A DNA stretch of 64,000 nucleotides from Scylla paramamosain (GCF_035594125.1 NC_087166.1:22108766-22172765); one strand, 5' to 3'; positions 34,599 through 50,592 are shown, numbered from the stretch's first letter. Notes: generated from the sequence alone by a model not told the origin. Numbers and translations are program-made.

Positions 34599-34640
<42 letters not shown>
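34446..34640. repeat. (AGT)n and (CAA)n duplicated compound
   Basis: AGT block, AGGCAACAATATCA, CAA block; then again AGT block (34548-34581), AGGCAACAATATCA and CAA block (34599-34638). The compound unit is present twice, about 77 bases apart. Confidence 0.9.
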
Positions 34641-34769
34641 AATCTGAAAGGCACACTCATAATTGCTTCGCTATTTACAGTCACGCATGAAACCAACACA
34701 TCTGCTTTGTTAATTCGCTAAAAAAAAAAAAAATAATAAATAAAATAAATAAATAAATAAAAAACATAC

Positions 34770-35010
34770 GTATTTTCATACATTTGCATATTACGCAGAT
34801 GGAGTGAAAATATTAATGAATAGCTAAAGTTTTCAATACACATTATTCATTAGCGATTGATGTAAGTGTTTGGTATTGATGAAATAATTATGTACATTGC
34901 TTTATGTGTTGGTTGCCCGTGTGTGGCTTGGCGTCCAGCGTGTGGGAGAGTAAAGCCACGTTCACCCGCTGTTAATTAAGTAATAGGAGAGGCAAACACA
35001 GGTGCATTCA
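34770..35010. promoter_or_regulatory. AT-rich segment with POU/homeodomain-type sites
   Basis: Contains the octamer-like ATTTGCATAT, ATTAATGAATAGC, TCATTAGCGATTGATG and TTAATTAAGTAATAGG within 240 bases of unique sequence. The regulatory role is inference from motif clustering only. Confidence 0.2.
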
Positions 35011-35249
35011 TTGGTTGCAGATATATCATCCTTCCTAAGAGGTTTTAATGTTAAGAAAAAAAAAAGAGAGTAAAGAGTTTTAATTTTTTGACATTCTTTT
35101 GCTTTTAGCTTTTACTGAGATTTTTGTGTGGAGTTTACTTCTAGTTTTTCTTATGTTCTAATGCTTGGTTTGGGTTCAGCTATTACCCTTTCCACAAGAC
35201 GAGATTATAATTTTTCGTAGTATTTGTTTCTGTCAATATACTACTACAG

Positions 35250-35250
<1 letters not shown>

Positions 35251-35333
<83 letters not shown>

Positions 35334-35413
35334 TCGTATAGTTGTATTTAATATGGATGTTTAAGATGCTGCGGAATAAAGTAAATTCTATCTATCTATC
35401 TATCTATCTATCT
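35251..35413. repeat. (GT)n and retroposon-like end with (TCTA)n
   Basis: About 40 GT units (35251-35331). Then GCGGAATAAAGTAAATTC runs straight into (TCTA)n (35388-35413), a layout often left by the 3' end of a non-LTR element. No coding part recognised. Confidence 0.75.
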
Positions 35414-36988
<1,575 letters not shown>

Positions 36989-37214
36989 GTCCTTATTCCG
37001 AAAAGCCTTGCTCTCCCACAATGACTATTCTCAAAGGCCACAGACAGGATTAGCCGGGTTCTCAAGAGTGTTTCGTCTGCTAATGTTATGGGAATCCTTT
37101 TAATCTGTCACTAGAATCATAAAAAAAAAAAGAAACTCTTCAAAATCCGTGGAACTTCAACTAAAGTCTTTTGAGTTTAGGTGGAGGTGCAGCGCAGAAG
37201 TCTTTCAGAATAGT

Positions 37215-37216
<2 letters not shown>
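36989..37216 (+). mobile_element. MITE-A copy 7
   Basis: Runs from GTCCTTATTCCGAAAAGCC to GTCTTTCAGAATAGTCC with the family interior intact: TTGCTCTCCCAC, TTCTCAAAGGCCACAGAC, GATTAGCCGGGTTCTCAAG, TTAATCTGTCACTAGAATC, CCGTGGAACTTCAACTAAAG and GTGGAGGTGCAGCGCAG. It is a good reference copy (228 bp). A (CA)n repeat starts directly at its right end. Confidence 0.75.
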
Positions 37217-37815
<599 letters not shown>

Positions 37816-38215
37816 TGCCTTTTTTTTTTTATTACAGTGCTCTAAATCTTGGCAAAAGGTGTTCGTATTAGTAAGGGACTCAAAATTTATATACAGAACA
37901 AATAAAGTCTACGGTCATTCTGTTTTGCCCCATCAGTGTTTTGTCTTCCAAAATAACAAAAATTAAATCATTATCTTCCTAATTTTTTTCCCCTAATAGA
38001 GCTTTTATAGATATCCCTAATAACGATAGTAGAATGAATCATATTTTTCATCACATTAAGTTCTTCCCTAATATTTCCTAATAAAATCAATAAAGAAAAT
38101 GGAAACGGCCACAATTACTCAGCGGCTCATAAACTAAGAAAGGAAAAAGAAAACAGTAGTACCATACTGATTTGTGGGAGTAAACAGAAGGTACCATTAA
38201 AAAAACTGACAAAAA
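37816..38215. other. AT-rich unique DNA
   Basis: No feature recognised. Confidence 0.4.
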
Positions 38216-38350
38216 AAAATGTGAAACTAACACAAAGAAAAATCGTGGAACCAACACACACACACACACAGACACACACACACACATGCACACACACACA
38301 CAAAAAAAAAAAAATCATGGAATTGACACACACAAAAAAAAAATAATAAA

Positions 38351-38382
<32 letters not shown>

Positions 38383-38650
38383 GTGGACCCGGCACAAAAA
38401 AAATGGAATTGGCACAAAAGAGAAAAAAATCGTGAACCTGAAAGAAAAAAAAAAAAATGGAATTGGAACAAAAAAAGGAAAAAGAAAAAAAAAGGAAAAA
38501 GAAATCGTGGACCTGACAGAGAAAAAAAAATCATGGAATTAAAAAAAATAAAATATCGTGGATCCGGCACAGAAAAAAAAATATTGAACTGAATCATAAA
38601 AAAAAAAAAATAAGATAAATAAATAAATAAACAAAAAAATCATGGACCTG

Positions 38651-38701
<51 letters not shown>

Positions 38702-38775
38702 TAATGCAACTGACACACAAAAAAATCGTGAACCTGGCACATAAAAAAAAAAAAATCACTAAACTAACAAAAAAA
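38216..38775. repeat. Alternating A/B dimer satellite with A-rich spacers
   Basis: Fifteen ~16-bp cores alternate strictly. Type A resembles TCGTGGACCTGGCACA (at about 38243, 38381, 38430, 38505, 38556, 38640, 38726). Type B resembles ATGGAATTGGCACA (about 38218, 38315, 38403, 38457, 38531, 38582, 38701, 38755). Spacers are A-runs, (AAAT)n or (CA)n of very variable length, so dimer length ranges from about 48 to 138 bases. No coding potential. Confidence 0.75.
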
Positions 38776-38922
38776 AAAAAAAAGATAGATAAATAAATAA
38801 ATAAATAGTTGGAGGAGAAGTAACTGACTTGCAACTGAGATGACTGACTTCCCGTGACAGTGGGTGACTCACTCTCTGCACCACAATGAGTCACCAAACG
38901 GAGGAAAGCAACGAAACCCCGC

Positions 38923-38927
<5 letters not shown>

Positions 38928-39004
<77 letters not shown>
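38928..39004. repeat. (GA)n microsatellite
   Basis: About 38 GA units. A matching (CT)n lies about 190 bases to the right. Confidence 0.95.
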
Positions 39005-39008
<4 letters not shown>

Positions 39009-39192
39009 TTTGCAAACCAGCCCATGAACCCAACTACACAATAATAAGGAAAAGGGCAAAGCTGTCAGCGGATCTGTGAAGTCTCAAGTGGCGTGGATTA
39101 GAAGAAACTTAAGCAAACTGTGCAAGATGTGTAAATATACGAGAGATTAAGACTGTGTGCTTTGTTTTGAGTTCATGACAAGTGACCCGAAA

Positions 39193-39195
<3 letters not shown>

Positions 39196-39284
<89 letters not shown>

Positions 39285-40219
39285 CCTCGATTCTTATTTC
39301 TCTTCTGTTCTTTTCTCTTCTTTTCTTCATTTTATTCCTTCTCTCTTTTACTATTTCTATGCCGTCCTGTTTTTCTCTCCATCCACTTTTTTTCTCTCTC
39401 TTTCCCTACATTCCTCCATTCTTTTCTTTTTAGTTATGTGTCTTTTTTAATTGATTCATTCCTTTTCCTTTTTTTCGTTTCTTTTTGCATTCCTCTTTCA
39501 ATATCTTCTTTTTCCTTTGCCCTCATTTCTTTTCCCTCCATTCTTTTCCTTATTCTTTTCTCTCAGTCTTATATTCCATATGTTGCTTCATCCCTTCTCT
39601 TTTTTCTTTGTTTTCTTATTTCTACCTCTCTTTTTTCTCTATTTTTCTACCTTTTTCTCTTCTTTTCCTCATCTTCTTATCTTTTTTTTTATTTTTTTTA
39701 CAGTATACAGACCTCTATTTTTTTTCTCATTATCATCATTCCTCTGTTTTACTCCTCGCTTTCTTTCCATCTTTCCATCTCTCTCTTTCTACCATTCTTC
39801 TCTCCCTATTCCCTCTCTCCAAGCATTCCTTCTTTTTTTCTTTCTTTCTCTCACTAAACTCCTCCTTTGTTTCCTCTGTTGCTTCTACTCTTCTGCTTCA
39901 CTTTTTTTTGCTCTCTTTCCTTCTTCCTCTCTCTCTCTACTTCTCTTCTCTCCTAATTCTCCCAACCCCCTGCATCCTTTCTCCTCTTTCTTTCACTACT
40001 TTCTTTATTTAGAGTATCTTGATCATCTCTACTCTTCTGTCTAACTCCTCCCTACTTCTCCCTTCTCATTTTTTTTTCCCAAACGTGTCTATCTCCTCTT
40101 TCTCCTTCCATAATGTCTGTCTTTTTCTCCCTCCTCACTCTTTTCCTAGCCTGCCTATCTTCTCTTTCCTCTTCCCTAATCCCTGCCTTTCTCCTCCCTA
40201 AGTAAGAGTGCATGGTCCT

Positions 40220-40297
<78 letters not shown>
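39196..40297. repeat. (CT)n tracts flanking a pyrimidine-rich domain
   Basis: CT repeat (39196-39280), about 940 bases of T/C-rich DNA (TTTTC, CTTCC, CATTCC phrases), then another CT repeat (40223-40297). The long Phe/Ser/Leu frames inside are compositional. Confidence 0.85.
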
Positions 40298-40298
<1 letters not shown>

Positions 40299-40339
40299 AC
40301 CTTCCCCTTCCTCTCTCTCGTCCATTAATACACCGTAAC

Positions 40340-40655
40340 CTTATTAGAGAGAGGTGTCGGGTAATGGAGCAATTTAGATATCACAACCTCCCAGCGTCGA
40401 TAAACAACAACACCTAACAGGTAATAGGCGCGTGAGGGTTTACGGCACTGTTCATAGCGACGGGGAGGGAAAAAAGCGTCAATAATCCCGTCGGCGTGGA
40501 CATTAATATCATTTTTAGGTGCGTGGCGTGGCGGAGCGATACATTACGCCCCGCCAGACGTCCGCTCTTATTAGTTCCGTCCGTCTTGGCGCGAGTTACG
40601 ACGTGATAACTCCCCCTGATGCATTTGTTTACGAAGTTATATGTACGTAAGTGAT
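40340..40655. promoter_or_regulatory. Unique CpG-containing segment, possible conserved non-coding DNA
   Basis: Contains GTCAATAATCCCGTCGG, ACATTAATATC, ACCTAACAGGTAATAGG and CTTATTAGTTCCG in non-repetitive GC-moderate DNA between microsatellites. A regulatory function is inference. Confidence 0.2.
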
Positions 40656-40658
40656 CTG

Positions 40659-40720
40659 GTGGTGGTGGTGGTGGTGGTGGTGGTGAGACTATTGTTGTGA
40701 TTGTTCTATGTGCTGTGATT

Positions 40721-40791
<71 letters not shown>

Positions 40792-40847
40792 GTTTTCACC
40801 ACGGATCCTTAACACTGGTCATCTACAAATTGATCCACCGATACGCT

Positions 40848-40915
<68 letters not shown>
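40659..40915. repeat. (GGT)n, (GT)n and CGCG-(CA)n inverted pair
   Basis: GGT block (40659-40684), about 34 GT units (40721-40788), 68-base spacer, then CGCGCGCGCA leading into about 30 CA units (40857-40915). The GT and CA arms are inverted complements and both are Z-DNA-prone. Confidence 0.95.
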
Positions 40916-40916
<1 letters not shown>

Positions 40917-41214
40917 CACGAACAGCTTAAGCAACGCAAGCCATTAATGTTCCTCTGGAGTAAAAAAGAAAAAAAAAAAAATAATAATAATTGAAAGATA
41001 AAAAAAAAAGATTCTTTTATATATCAAAGGCAACAAGTTCAACGACCGGCCCATTTATAAAGGAGGAAATATTACTAATTACTCACTCACAAAGCCCCGG
41101 AAATCTCGAGTTGTTCCCACATACCTGAAAAAAGAGAAAAAATTTGTTAGGCATATTTATTATCTATTCATAACCACTCTTTTCATTCATTTAGTTATCT
41201 TTAATGTATTTCTT
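40916..41214. other. AT-rich unique DNA
   Basis: A-run and short (AAT)n near 40970-40990. No gene recognised. Confidence 0.4.
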
Positions 41215-41645
41215 TTTTTTTTTTTTATGTAAGAGGGACACTGGCCTAGGGCAACAAAAATCCAATAAAAAAAGAAAAAGTCCACTGAGATGCCAGTTCC
41301 AGAAAAGGGTCCAAAGCGGTAGTCAAAAATTGAAGGATAAGTGTTAAGTATATGGATATGGTTATTATTGGAAATATAATTTTATTTATTTATTTATTCA
41401 TTCATTTTTTTTGGCAAGAGGTGCGGTGGTTAAGAACGACACAAAATGGGGAAAAGAAAGGTTCATTGAAGGTGCTAATCTCTAAGGAAGACAGTTCAAA
41501 ACCAAACCTCGAAAACTGTATAGAAGAAGTATTTTCAAACCTCAAGGTATTACGAGTATCAAACCTCCCTCTTGGAAGTAATGAAATCATTGTCAGGAGG
41601 AGATACAGAAGCAGGCATAGTGATCAAGAGTTTACCAGTCTACCA
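41215..41645 (-). mobile_element. LINE 3' module (family L3), copy 4
   Basis: GTAAGAGGGACACTGGCC, GGGCAACAAAAATCCAAT, CCACTGAGATGCCAGTTCC, AAGGGTCCAAAGCGG, then AACCTCCCTCTTGGAAG, GGAGATACAGAAGCAGGC and AGAGTTTACCAG. This is the best-kept 3' UTR copy. Its interior (41330-41530) holds an extra insertion with ATTT repeats. Reverse orientation relative to copies 2 and 3. Confidence 0.65.
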
Positions 41646-42459
41646 GTGTAGATTACTCTTCAATACTGCTTGAATCGGTGCGCCAGATATACTTGTGATG
41701 CTGACGAATGTACACACAAAGATCGCTGTTTGGTGAGTGTGTGGCGCTTAATGATGTGAAGAATAAACTGAATACAATACTCTTTTTTTCGTTACGTGAG
41801 TCTATATTTTTATAATTTTTTTTTCACAAAGAGATCCAGTAAATTTTAAAACATATAACACTACCTTTCACTATCTTCTTCACATCGTTATTCTCCTCCT
41901 CTTCCTCTTTTCCCCTACTCCTCCACCTCCTCATTATCATCATCACTCTCATCACCATCGTCCTCCACCTCTTCTTCCTTCTCCAACACCACCATCCTTC
42001 ACCAAATCATTCTTATCCTCTACATATTTTCACTTCCACCACCACCACCACCACCACCAGCACCAGCACCAGCACACAGCGGCAGTGACGACGGTGGCAC
42101 CAGTCTTATATGTCACCGTGAGTTTTTCATCAGGCCAGACTTCAGTGTTGTTAGGTCTTTCGTCTTGCTATTTTATTCGTGTCGATCTGGCAGGTGACTC
42201 TTTGCTCCGGCCCAGAGACGTAATGGAGGTGGTGGTGGTGGTGGTGGTGAAGACACTCGCTTTGAAAAACAGATTTATTTATCACACACAGTCTTTTAAG
42301 GACCAAGAGATCTGCTGCTGTTTCTTCTTTTGTATTCCTCTTTCTCCTTTTCCTACTACTACTCTTTTTCTTCCTCCTACTCCTCTTCGTCCCCCTCTTC
42401 CTACTTCTGCTCCTCTTCCTTCTTTATTTATCCTAAGATGAGTGAAACATAAATAAAAA
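41646..42459. other. Unique DNA with CCA/GGT/CCT trinucleotide patches
   Basis: CAC-rich stretch at 41930-42075 with (CCA)n at 42038-42057 and (CAGCAC)n, (GGT)n at 42227-42250, and a C/T-rich stretch at 42315-42425. No gene recognised. Confidence 0.45.
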
Positions 42460-43050
42460 AAGAAGAAGAAGAAGAAGAAGAAGAAGAAGAAGAAGAAGAA
42501 GAAGAAGAAGAAGAAGAAGAAGAAGAAGAAGAAGAAGAAGAAGAAGAAGAAGAAGAAGAAGAAGAAGAAGAAGAAGAAGAAGAAGAAGAAGAAGAAGAAG
42601 AAGAAGAAGAAGAAGAAGAAGAAGAAGAAGAAGAAGAAGAAGAAGAAGAAGAAGAAGAAGAAGAAGAAGAAGAAGAAGAAGAAGAAGAAGAAGAAGAAGA
42701 AGAAGAAGAAGAAGAAGAAGAAGAAGAAGAAGAAGAAGAAGAAGAAGAAGAAGAAGAAGAAGAAGAAGAAGAAGAAGAAGAAGAAGAAGAAGAAGAAGAA
42801 GAAGAAGAAGAAGAAGAAGAAGAAGAAGAAGAAGAAGAAGAAGAAGAAGAAGAAGAAGAAGAAGAAGAAGAAGAAGAAGAAGAAGAAGAAGAAGAAGAAG
42901 AAGAAGAAGAAGAAGAAGAAGAAGAAGAAGAAGAAGAAGAAGAAGAAGAAGAAGAAGAAGAAGAAGAAGAAGAAGAAGAAGAAGAAGAAGAAGAAGAAGA
43001 AGAAGAAGAAGAAGAAGAAGAAGAAGAAGAAGAAGAAGAAGAAGAAGAAA
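42460..43050. repeat. Giant uninterrupted (GAA)n tract
   Basis: About 196 consecutive AAG units with no interruption visible over some 590 bases. Poly-Phe, poly-Ser and poly-Leu frames of more than 200 residues on the minus strand are pure repeat translation. GAA/TTC repeats of this length are known to form triplex (H-DNA) structures. The exact length is vulnerable to assembly error. Confidence 0.97.
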
Positions 43051-45205
<2,155 letters not shown>

Positions 45206-45552
45206 TATATGATACTTCCAATTCATTTTTTTTTTTTTTTATCTATAATAACACCAAAAATTTAGTACTAGTAACCTGTTGTAGTGCACACCCTCTTAAT
45301 GATACTGAACCTCACTGTCAGTACCATGATTCGTCCAGATATCCTCTAGACCTCCAGAAGCACCTTGAGTCTCCAGGTACGGTCACCCAAAGAAATTCAT
45401 GACCGTTTCTTGGCAGCGAATGTCACTGAAGCAGTCACTCGTTCTTGACACAGGACTTACTTACCAGCAAGATGAGAGCTTCCAATACAGAGGAAGGGCA
45501 TTGGGTGGAGGGACTGATATTTGACACCAGCATGATCATCTGTCGCAGCTTT
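45206..45552. other. Unique DNA upstream of tRNA terminator side
   Basis: T-run at 45226-45240. Otherwise unremarkable; no gene recognised. Confidence 0.4.
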
Positions 45553-45558
45553 AAAAAA
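45553..45558 (-). terminator. Pol III terminator of tRNA-Leu
   Basis: Six consecutive T on the minus strand, starting six bases past the tRNA 3' end, the usual RNA polymerase III stop signal. Confidence 0.8.
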
Positions 45559-45564
45559 CTAATT

Positions 45565-45646
45565 TGGCAGCGGTGGGATTCGAACCCACGCCTCCGAAGA
45601 GACTGGTGCCTTAAACCAGCGCCTTAGACCGCTCGGCCACGCTACC
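45565..45646 (-). tRNA. tRNA-Leu: tRNA-Leu (anticodon AAG)
   Basis: An 82-nt tRNA without intron or encoded CCA. The acceptor stem GGTAGCG pairs with CGCTGCC with one T-G wobble, and the discriminator is A. The anticodon stem CTGGT/ACCAG encloses loop TTAAGGC, giving AAG, read as inosine at the first position, for CTN leucine codons. The long variable arm (TCTCTTCGGAGG) is the class II hallmark of Leu tRNAs. T-arm GTGGG-TTCGAAT-CCCAC. Internal promoter boxes are present: A box TGGCCGAGCGG and B box GGTTCGAATCC. It closely matches the animal nuclear consensus as I recall it and looks functional. It sits alone, with no other tRNA gene nearby. Confidence 0.97.
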
Positions 45647-46319
<673 letters not shown>

Positions 46320-46409
<90 letters not shown>

Positions 46410-46537
46410 CTGTCCATTGTTGCTGCGCATTCCTTATCATATTTAAGGACGTAACGCTCAACTGGCTGGAACAGAGACGCATTGAAGCTGACGTAATAAA
46501 TCATGGCTAACTTTTACCACAAAGAACGTGTGGGGAT

Positions 46538-46622
<85 letters not shown>
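46320..46622. repeat. (GA)n and (CT)n inverted pair
   Basis: About 44 GA units (46320-46407) and about 41 CT units (46540-46622), 132 bases apart. Confidence 0.95.
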
Positions 46623-46624
<2 letters not shown>

Positions 46625-46717
46625 CTCGAAACATATAATGGTTATTAATTTGTACAATATTCTTTACGTTTAATGTAAATGCTAAAGATTTTTTGGTCAA
46701 TAAAATAATAATATTTG

Positions 46718-47055
<338 letters not shown>

Positions 47056-47119
47056 TAACGTCAGTGATCACAGTCTCTAATTCTGACAGGTGACACTTGA
47101 TGCCCAATTAACATATTTG

Positions 47120-47335
47120 AGGAGGAGGAGGAGGAAGAGGAGGAGGAGGAGGGAGAAAATGGTCAAATAGAACCAAAGTGCAAGTCAATTACAAAGAAGC
47201 ACCGATTTTCTCCCTCTGTGACCTCGACACATTTTTTTTTTTTACTGTTGAAGAAAAATGAAAAAAAAAAACTGGTTCCCTGCAGCCCTTGAGAACACCA
47301 CCACCACCACCACCACCACCACCACCACCACCTCC
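47120..47335. repeat. (GGA)n and (CCA)n blocks
   Basis: GGA/GGAA block at 47120-47152 and about 12 CCA units at 47297-47333. Confidence 0.85.
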
Positions 47336-47890
47336 ACTTCCACCAACAGCCATAATAAAAGTGCAAACACACATAATCAAACCCTTTTATGAGTCTGAAA
47401 AACGCCCTGATTAAACCCTTCATCTTTACACCATGAGGAAGACCCGCACGTTTAAAGACTCCCTGCCTCTGGATCCCCTCGTGGCTTCCTTGCATGGCTT
47501 CGTGAACCCCAAAAGGAGGCAAAGCTGTACTGAAGCTTTGCCGGGGTAGGGAGGGAGTGAAAGATTGCACGTCAGTCACTTAGCTGTCGAAGAAAACGGG
47601 GGTGAAGTGTAATGGAGGGATGGAGGGAGGGGATACTCACTTGTTGCTGGTAATGGGCAAGATAACCCGACTGCCTCTGACATGGCGCACGATAACGTCA
47701 CGAGGGTGAGACGACACGAGAAGGAGAGGCAGGAGGAGCAGCAGGAAGAGGAGGAGAAGCAGGAGCAGGTGGAGGAGATGGAGGACTAGAAGAAAAACGA
47801 CGTGAATATGGTATGAAAAAGGAAGAGAAAGAGGAGAAAATGCGTAAGAAAAAGGAGGTGAGAGCAAGGACGTGAACAAGGAAGAAGAGG
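47336..47890. other. Unique then purine-rich DNA
   Basis: Mixed sequence to about 47700, then GGAGGAGCAGG-type purine-rich DNA. No gene recognised. Confidence 0.45.
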
Positions 47891-47898
47891 AGAAATGA

Positions 47899-48000
47899 GA
47901 GGAGGAGGAGGAGGAGGAGGAGGAGGAGGAGGAGGAGGAGGAGGAGGAGGAGGATAACGACGACGACAACCACCACCACCATCATCATCACCACCATCAC
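47899..48000. repeat. (GGA)n then CGA/CCA/CAT triplets
   Basis: About 18 GGA units (47899-47954) followed by a degenerate CAC/CAT run. Confidence 0.9.
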
Positions 48001-48841
48001 CACTAAAACCATCAAATGAACGAAAACAAGAACAACAAAACAAGGACGCGAAAAGAAAAAAAAAAGGGGGAAGGAAGAAGAGGAAGAAAGGAAGGAAGCG
48101 AGAAGGAAGCAAGAGCGAAACAAGAGGAGCCGGAGACAGAAGGTTGAGTTTATTGAACACGTAACCCTGAAAAGTGGCGCTGTTTTGGTGACACAAAGAC
48201 AGCCCATCACCTCGTCTCAACTTGCACTCCCTCCCACCCACTCCTAGCTTCTGGGGTGTGCATGGCGCCCTCTGAATGGACTCAATTATCCTATGGAGCG
48301 CGTGAAAAGGCAGGACAAGGCTATGGGTGAAGGTGAAACGAGGCTGGCTGGCTGGCTGGCTGAAGCACACTCGAGGACAATGAGTGAGGCAACAAGGTAA
48401 CGAAGCAGTGAAAGGGACGCGAATGTTTGGTGCAGAGCGGCTGACTCACTAAAGGGTAGAGAGGATTGCTTCTGTCGGTTAGTTTGGTATTAAAGGGAGG
48501 AAGTATATGCTTACATCGCCATTTTTTTCTTTTTCTTATTTCTTCGTCCATTCCCCTATTCATTCGGGTGTTTCAATTCGAGGTGCCAGTCTAAGGAGAA
48601 CAGTCTAAATGAATGTTTAAAATTGCATTAGTGTCTTGAAATCCTCCTTTCAGTTTCACTCATAAGTAAAAGGATATACAAAAAAAAAAAAAAGGCTATT
48701 TTCTGTCCTCTGAACTTCATCTCTTCTCCTGATTTTATAATTTACTATATTTGATTACTTTTTTATCTATTTCTGTAATTCTTTTTTTTTTTTACTTTTT
48801 TTTGCAAGAAATTAAGTATTCGGAGCTAAAACTCATTCCAA
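48001..48841. other. Unique DNA
   Basis: (GGCT)n at 48343-48361 and A/T runs near 48680 and 48783. No gene recognised. Confidence 0.45.
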
Positions 48842-48926
48842 CTCTCTCTCTCTCTCTCTCTCTCTCTACACAATCTACCTAACACCACCACCACCATCTC
48901 CTCAGGAGCGGCGCGTCTCGCAGGCG

Positions 48927-48993
<67 letters not shown>
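48842..48993. repeat. (CT)n and (CA)n microsatellites
   Basis: About 12 CT units (48842-48866), a CAC patch, then about 33 CA units (48928-48993). Confidence 0.95.
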
Positions 48994-48995
<2 letters not shown>

Positions 48996-49159
48996 AGCTG
49001 GCAGGCAAGAAGCAGCCGCCTTGCTCCTGATCCTTTTTTGCTTCATCTCGGAGTAAAACGCGAGGGAACGGCTGGGCGGGAACACTGCGAGAGTAGGAAT
49101 ATATTCTCCTCTGCGGCGCGGCGGTGATGCGGCAGAAAATGTGGCTTTATGGAGATGCG

Positions 49160-50225
49160 GGATGCCAGAGAGGAGCGAGAGGAGGAGGAGCGGGAGGAGC
49201 AGGAGGATCTGGAATCACAATAAGAAGAGACGATGGGGAAGCAACAATGTATGAAGAAAAAGGCAGATGAAAAAAAGGGAGGAAGCTGGAGGAGGAGCTG
49301 AAGGAGGAGGAGGTAAAGAGGTAAGTTGGAAGAGGAGGAGGAGGAGGAGGAGGAGGAGGAGGAGGAGGAGGAGGAGGAGGAGGAGGAGGAGGAGGAGGAG
49401 GAGGAGGTCGAGGAAGAGAAGGAGAGAGAGAAGAAGAAGAAGAAGAAATAGCAACAACAACAACATTAACACCAACACCAACACCACCAACAACATCAAC
49501 AACAAAGAAAGACAGACAGACACAGGAACAAAAATAGAGTAAGGAAAAACATCAGAAGCAAGGAATAGAATAAATGGAATAAAGAAAACAAGATAAAGAA
49601 ACAGACAGTAAAAAAAATAGCAAAAAAAATAAATAAACAAATAAGAATAAACCTGACAAAACAAAAAGTCGTGGAGACAAGAATACAAAACAGACACAAA
49701 ATTGCAAGAAAGTATTATGACGTTTATAAAAATACAGAAGCACAAAACAAAACCAAAAAAAAAACACAACAAAAACAGGTGGAGGTGGAAAAGGACGTGG
49801 ATGAAGAAGAATGAAAGAGATAAAGAACAGGTGGAAGAGGAGATGGAAGAACCAAAAAAAAAAGTAGATGAAAAGAGGGAGGAGGCGAGGAGCATGCAAC
49901 CGAGATGAAGGAAGGAAGGTGTGAAAGGCAACAGAAAGGAACACAAAGGAACACAAAGGAACACAAAGGAAGGGACGAGGGTTGGATGGCTTCCTTATAA
50001 TCAGAAGCATCTTCAGCCTCGCCTCCCGTGATGGAAACGTTGACTCAGAGCTTGAATAATGAGAAAAATCAAGTTGTATCCCCCAGGAAGGAAGGGATGA
50101 GGAAGGGCGAGGGGAGGAAGGGTAGTGGAGGAGGAGGAGGAGGAGGAGGAGGAGGAGGAGGAGGAGGAGGAGGAGGAGGAGGAGGAGGAGGAGGAGGAGG
50201 AGAAGGAGGAGAAGGAGGAGGATTA
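49160..50225. repeat. Purine-rich domain with two (GGA)n tracts
   Basis: GGA tracts at 49330-49407 and 50127-50222 enclose A/G-rich DNA with CAA patches (49450-49505). The long Phe/Leu/Ser minus-strand frames are compositional. Confidence 0.85.
49938..49967. repeat. Three decamers GGAACACAAA
   Basis: Three perfect head-to-tail copies followed by GGAAGGGACG. They differ by one base from the decamers GGAATACAAA that end the LINE at 5886-5915, so this may be the tail of a severely truncated relative. Confidence 0.6.
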
Positions 50226-50264
50226 TAACAAAGTCCGTCGATGGTTTATCATCCTCGTTAACTC

Positions 50265-50267
<3 letters not shown>

Positions 50268-50336
<69 letters not shown>
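50268..50336. repeat. (GA)n microsatellite
   Basis: About 34 GA units. Confidence 0.95.
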
Positions 50337-50338
<2 letters not shown>

Positions 50339-50494
50339 GCGTTACATAGTTGCTTAAGAGTTACATAGATACTCAGGCCACAAAGAACCTTACTGTCCTC
50401 TCGAGGTGACCTGTCCTTGGGCTACAAAGAAAGTAATAGTTGAAGAAAAGGACAGCAAAGTCACCCTCCACGCCCTCAAGCACAAGCCGTACAG

Positions 50495-50592
50495 GAAACA
50501 GATCAGAAATGAATACCTTACTGGGCTGAATAAGGAAAAACTCGAAACAGATCAGAAATGAATACCTTACTGGGCTGAATAAGGAAAAACTC
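50495..50592. repeat. Perfect 49-bp tandem duplication
   Basis: Two identical 49-base copies, 50495-50543 and 50544-50592, each beginning GAAACAGATCAGAAATG and ending GGAAAAACTC. No differences visible. Confidence 0.95.

Noticed and set aside
38216..38775. CRISPR-like repeat/spacer pattern
   Set aside because: Spacers are A-runs and dinucleotide repeats of widely varying length, not unique sequences.
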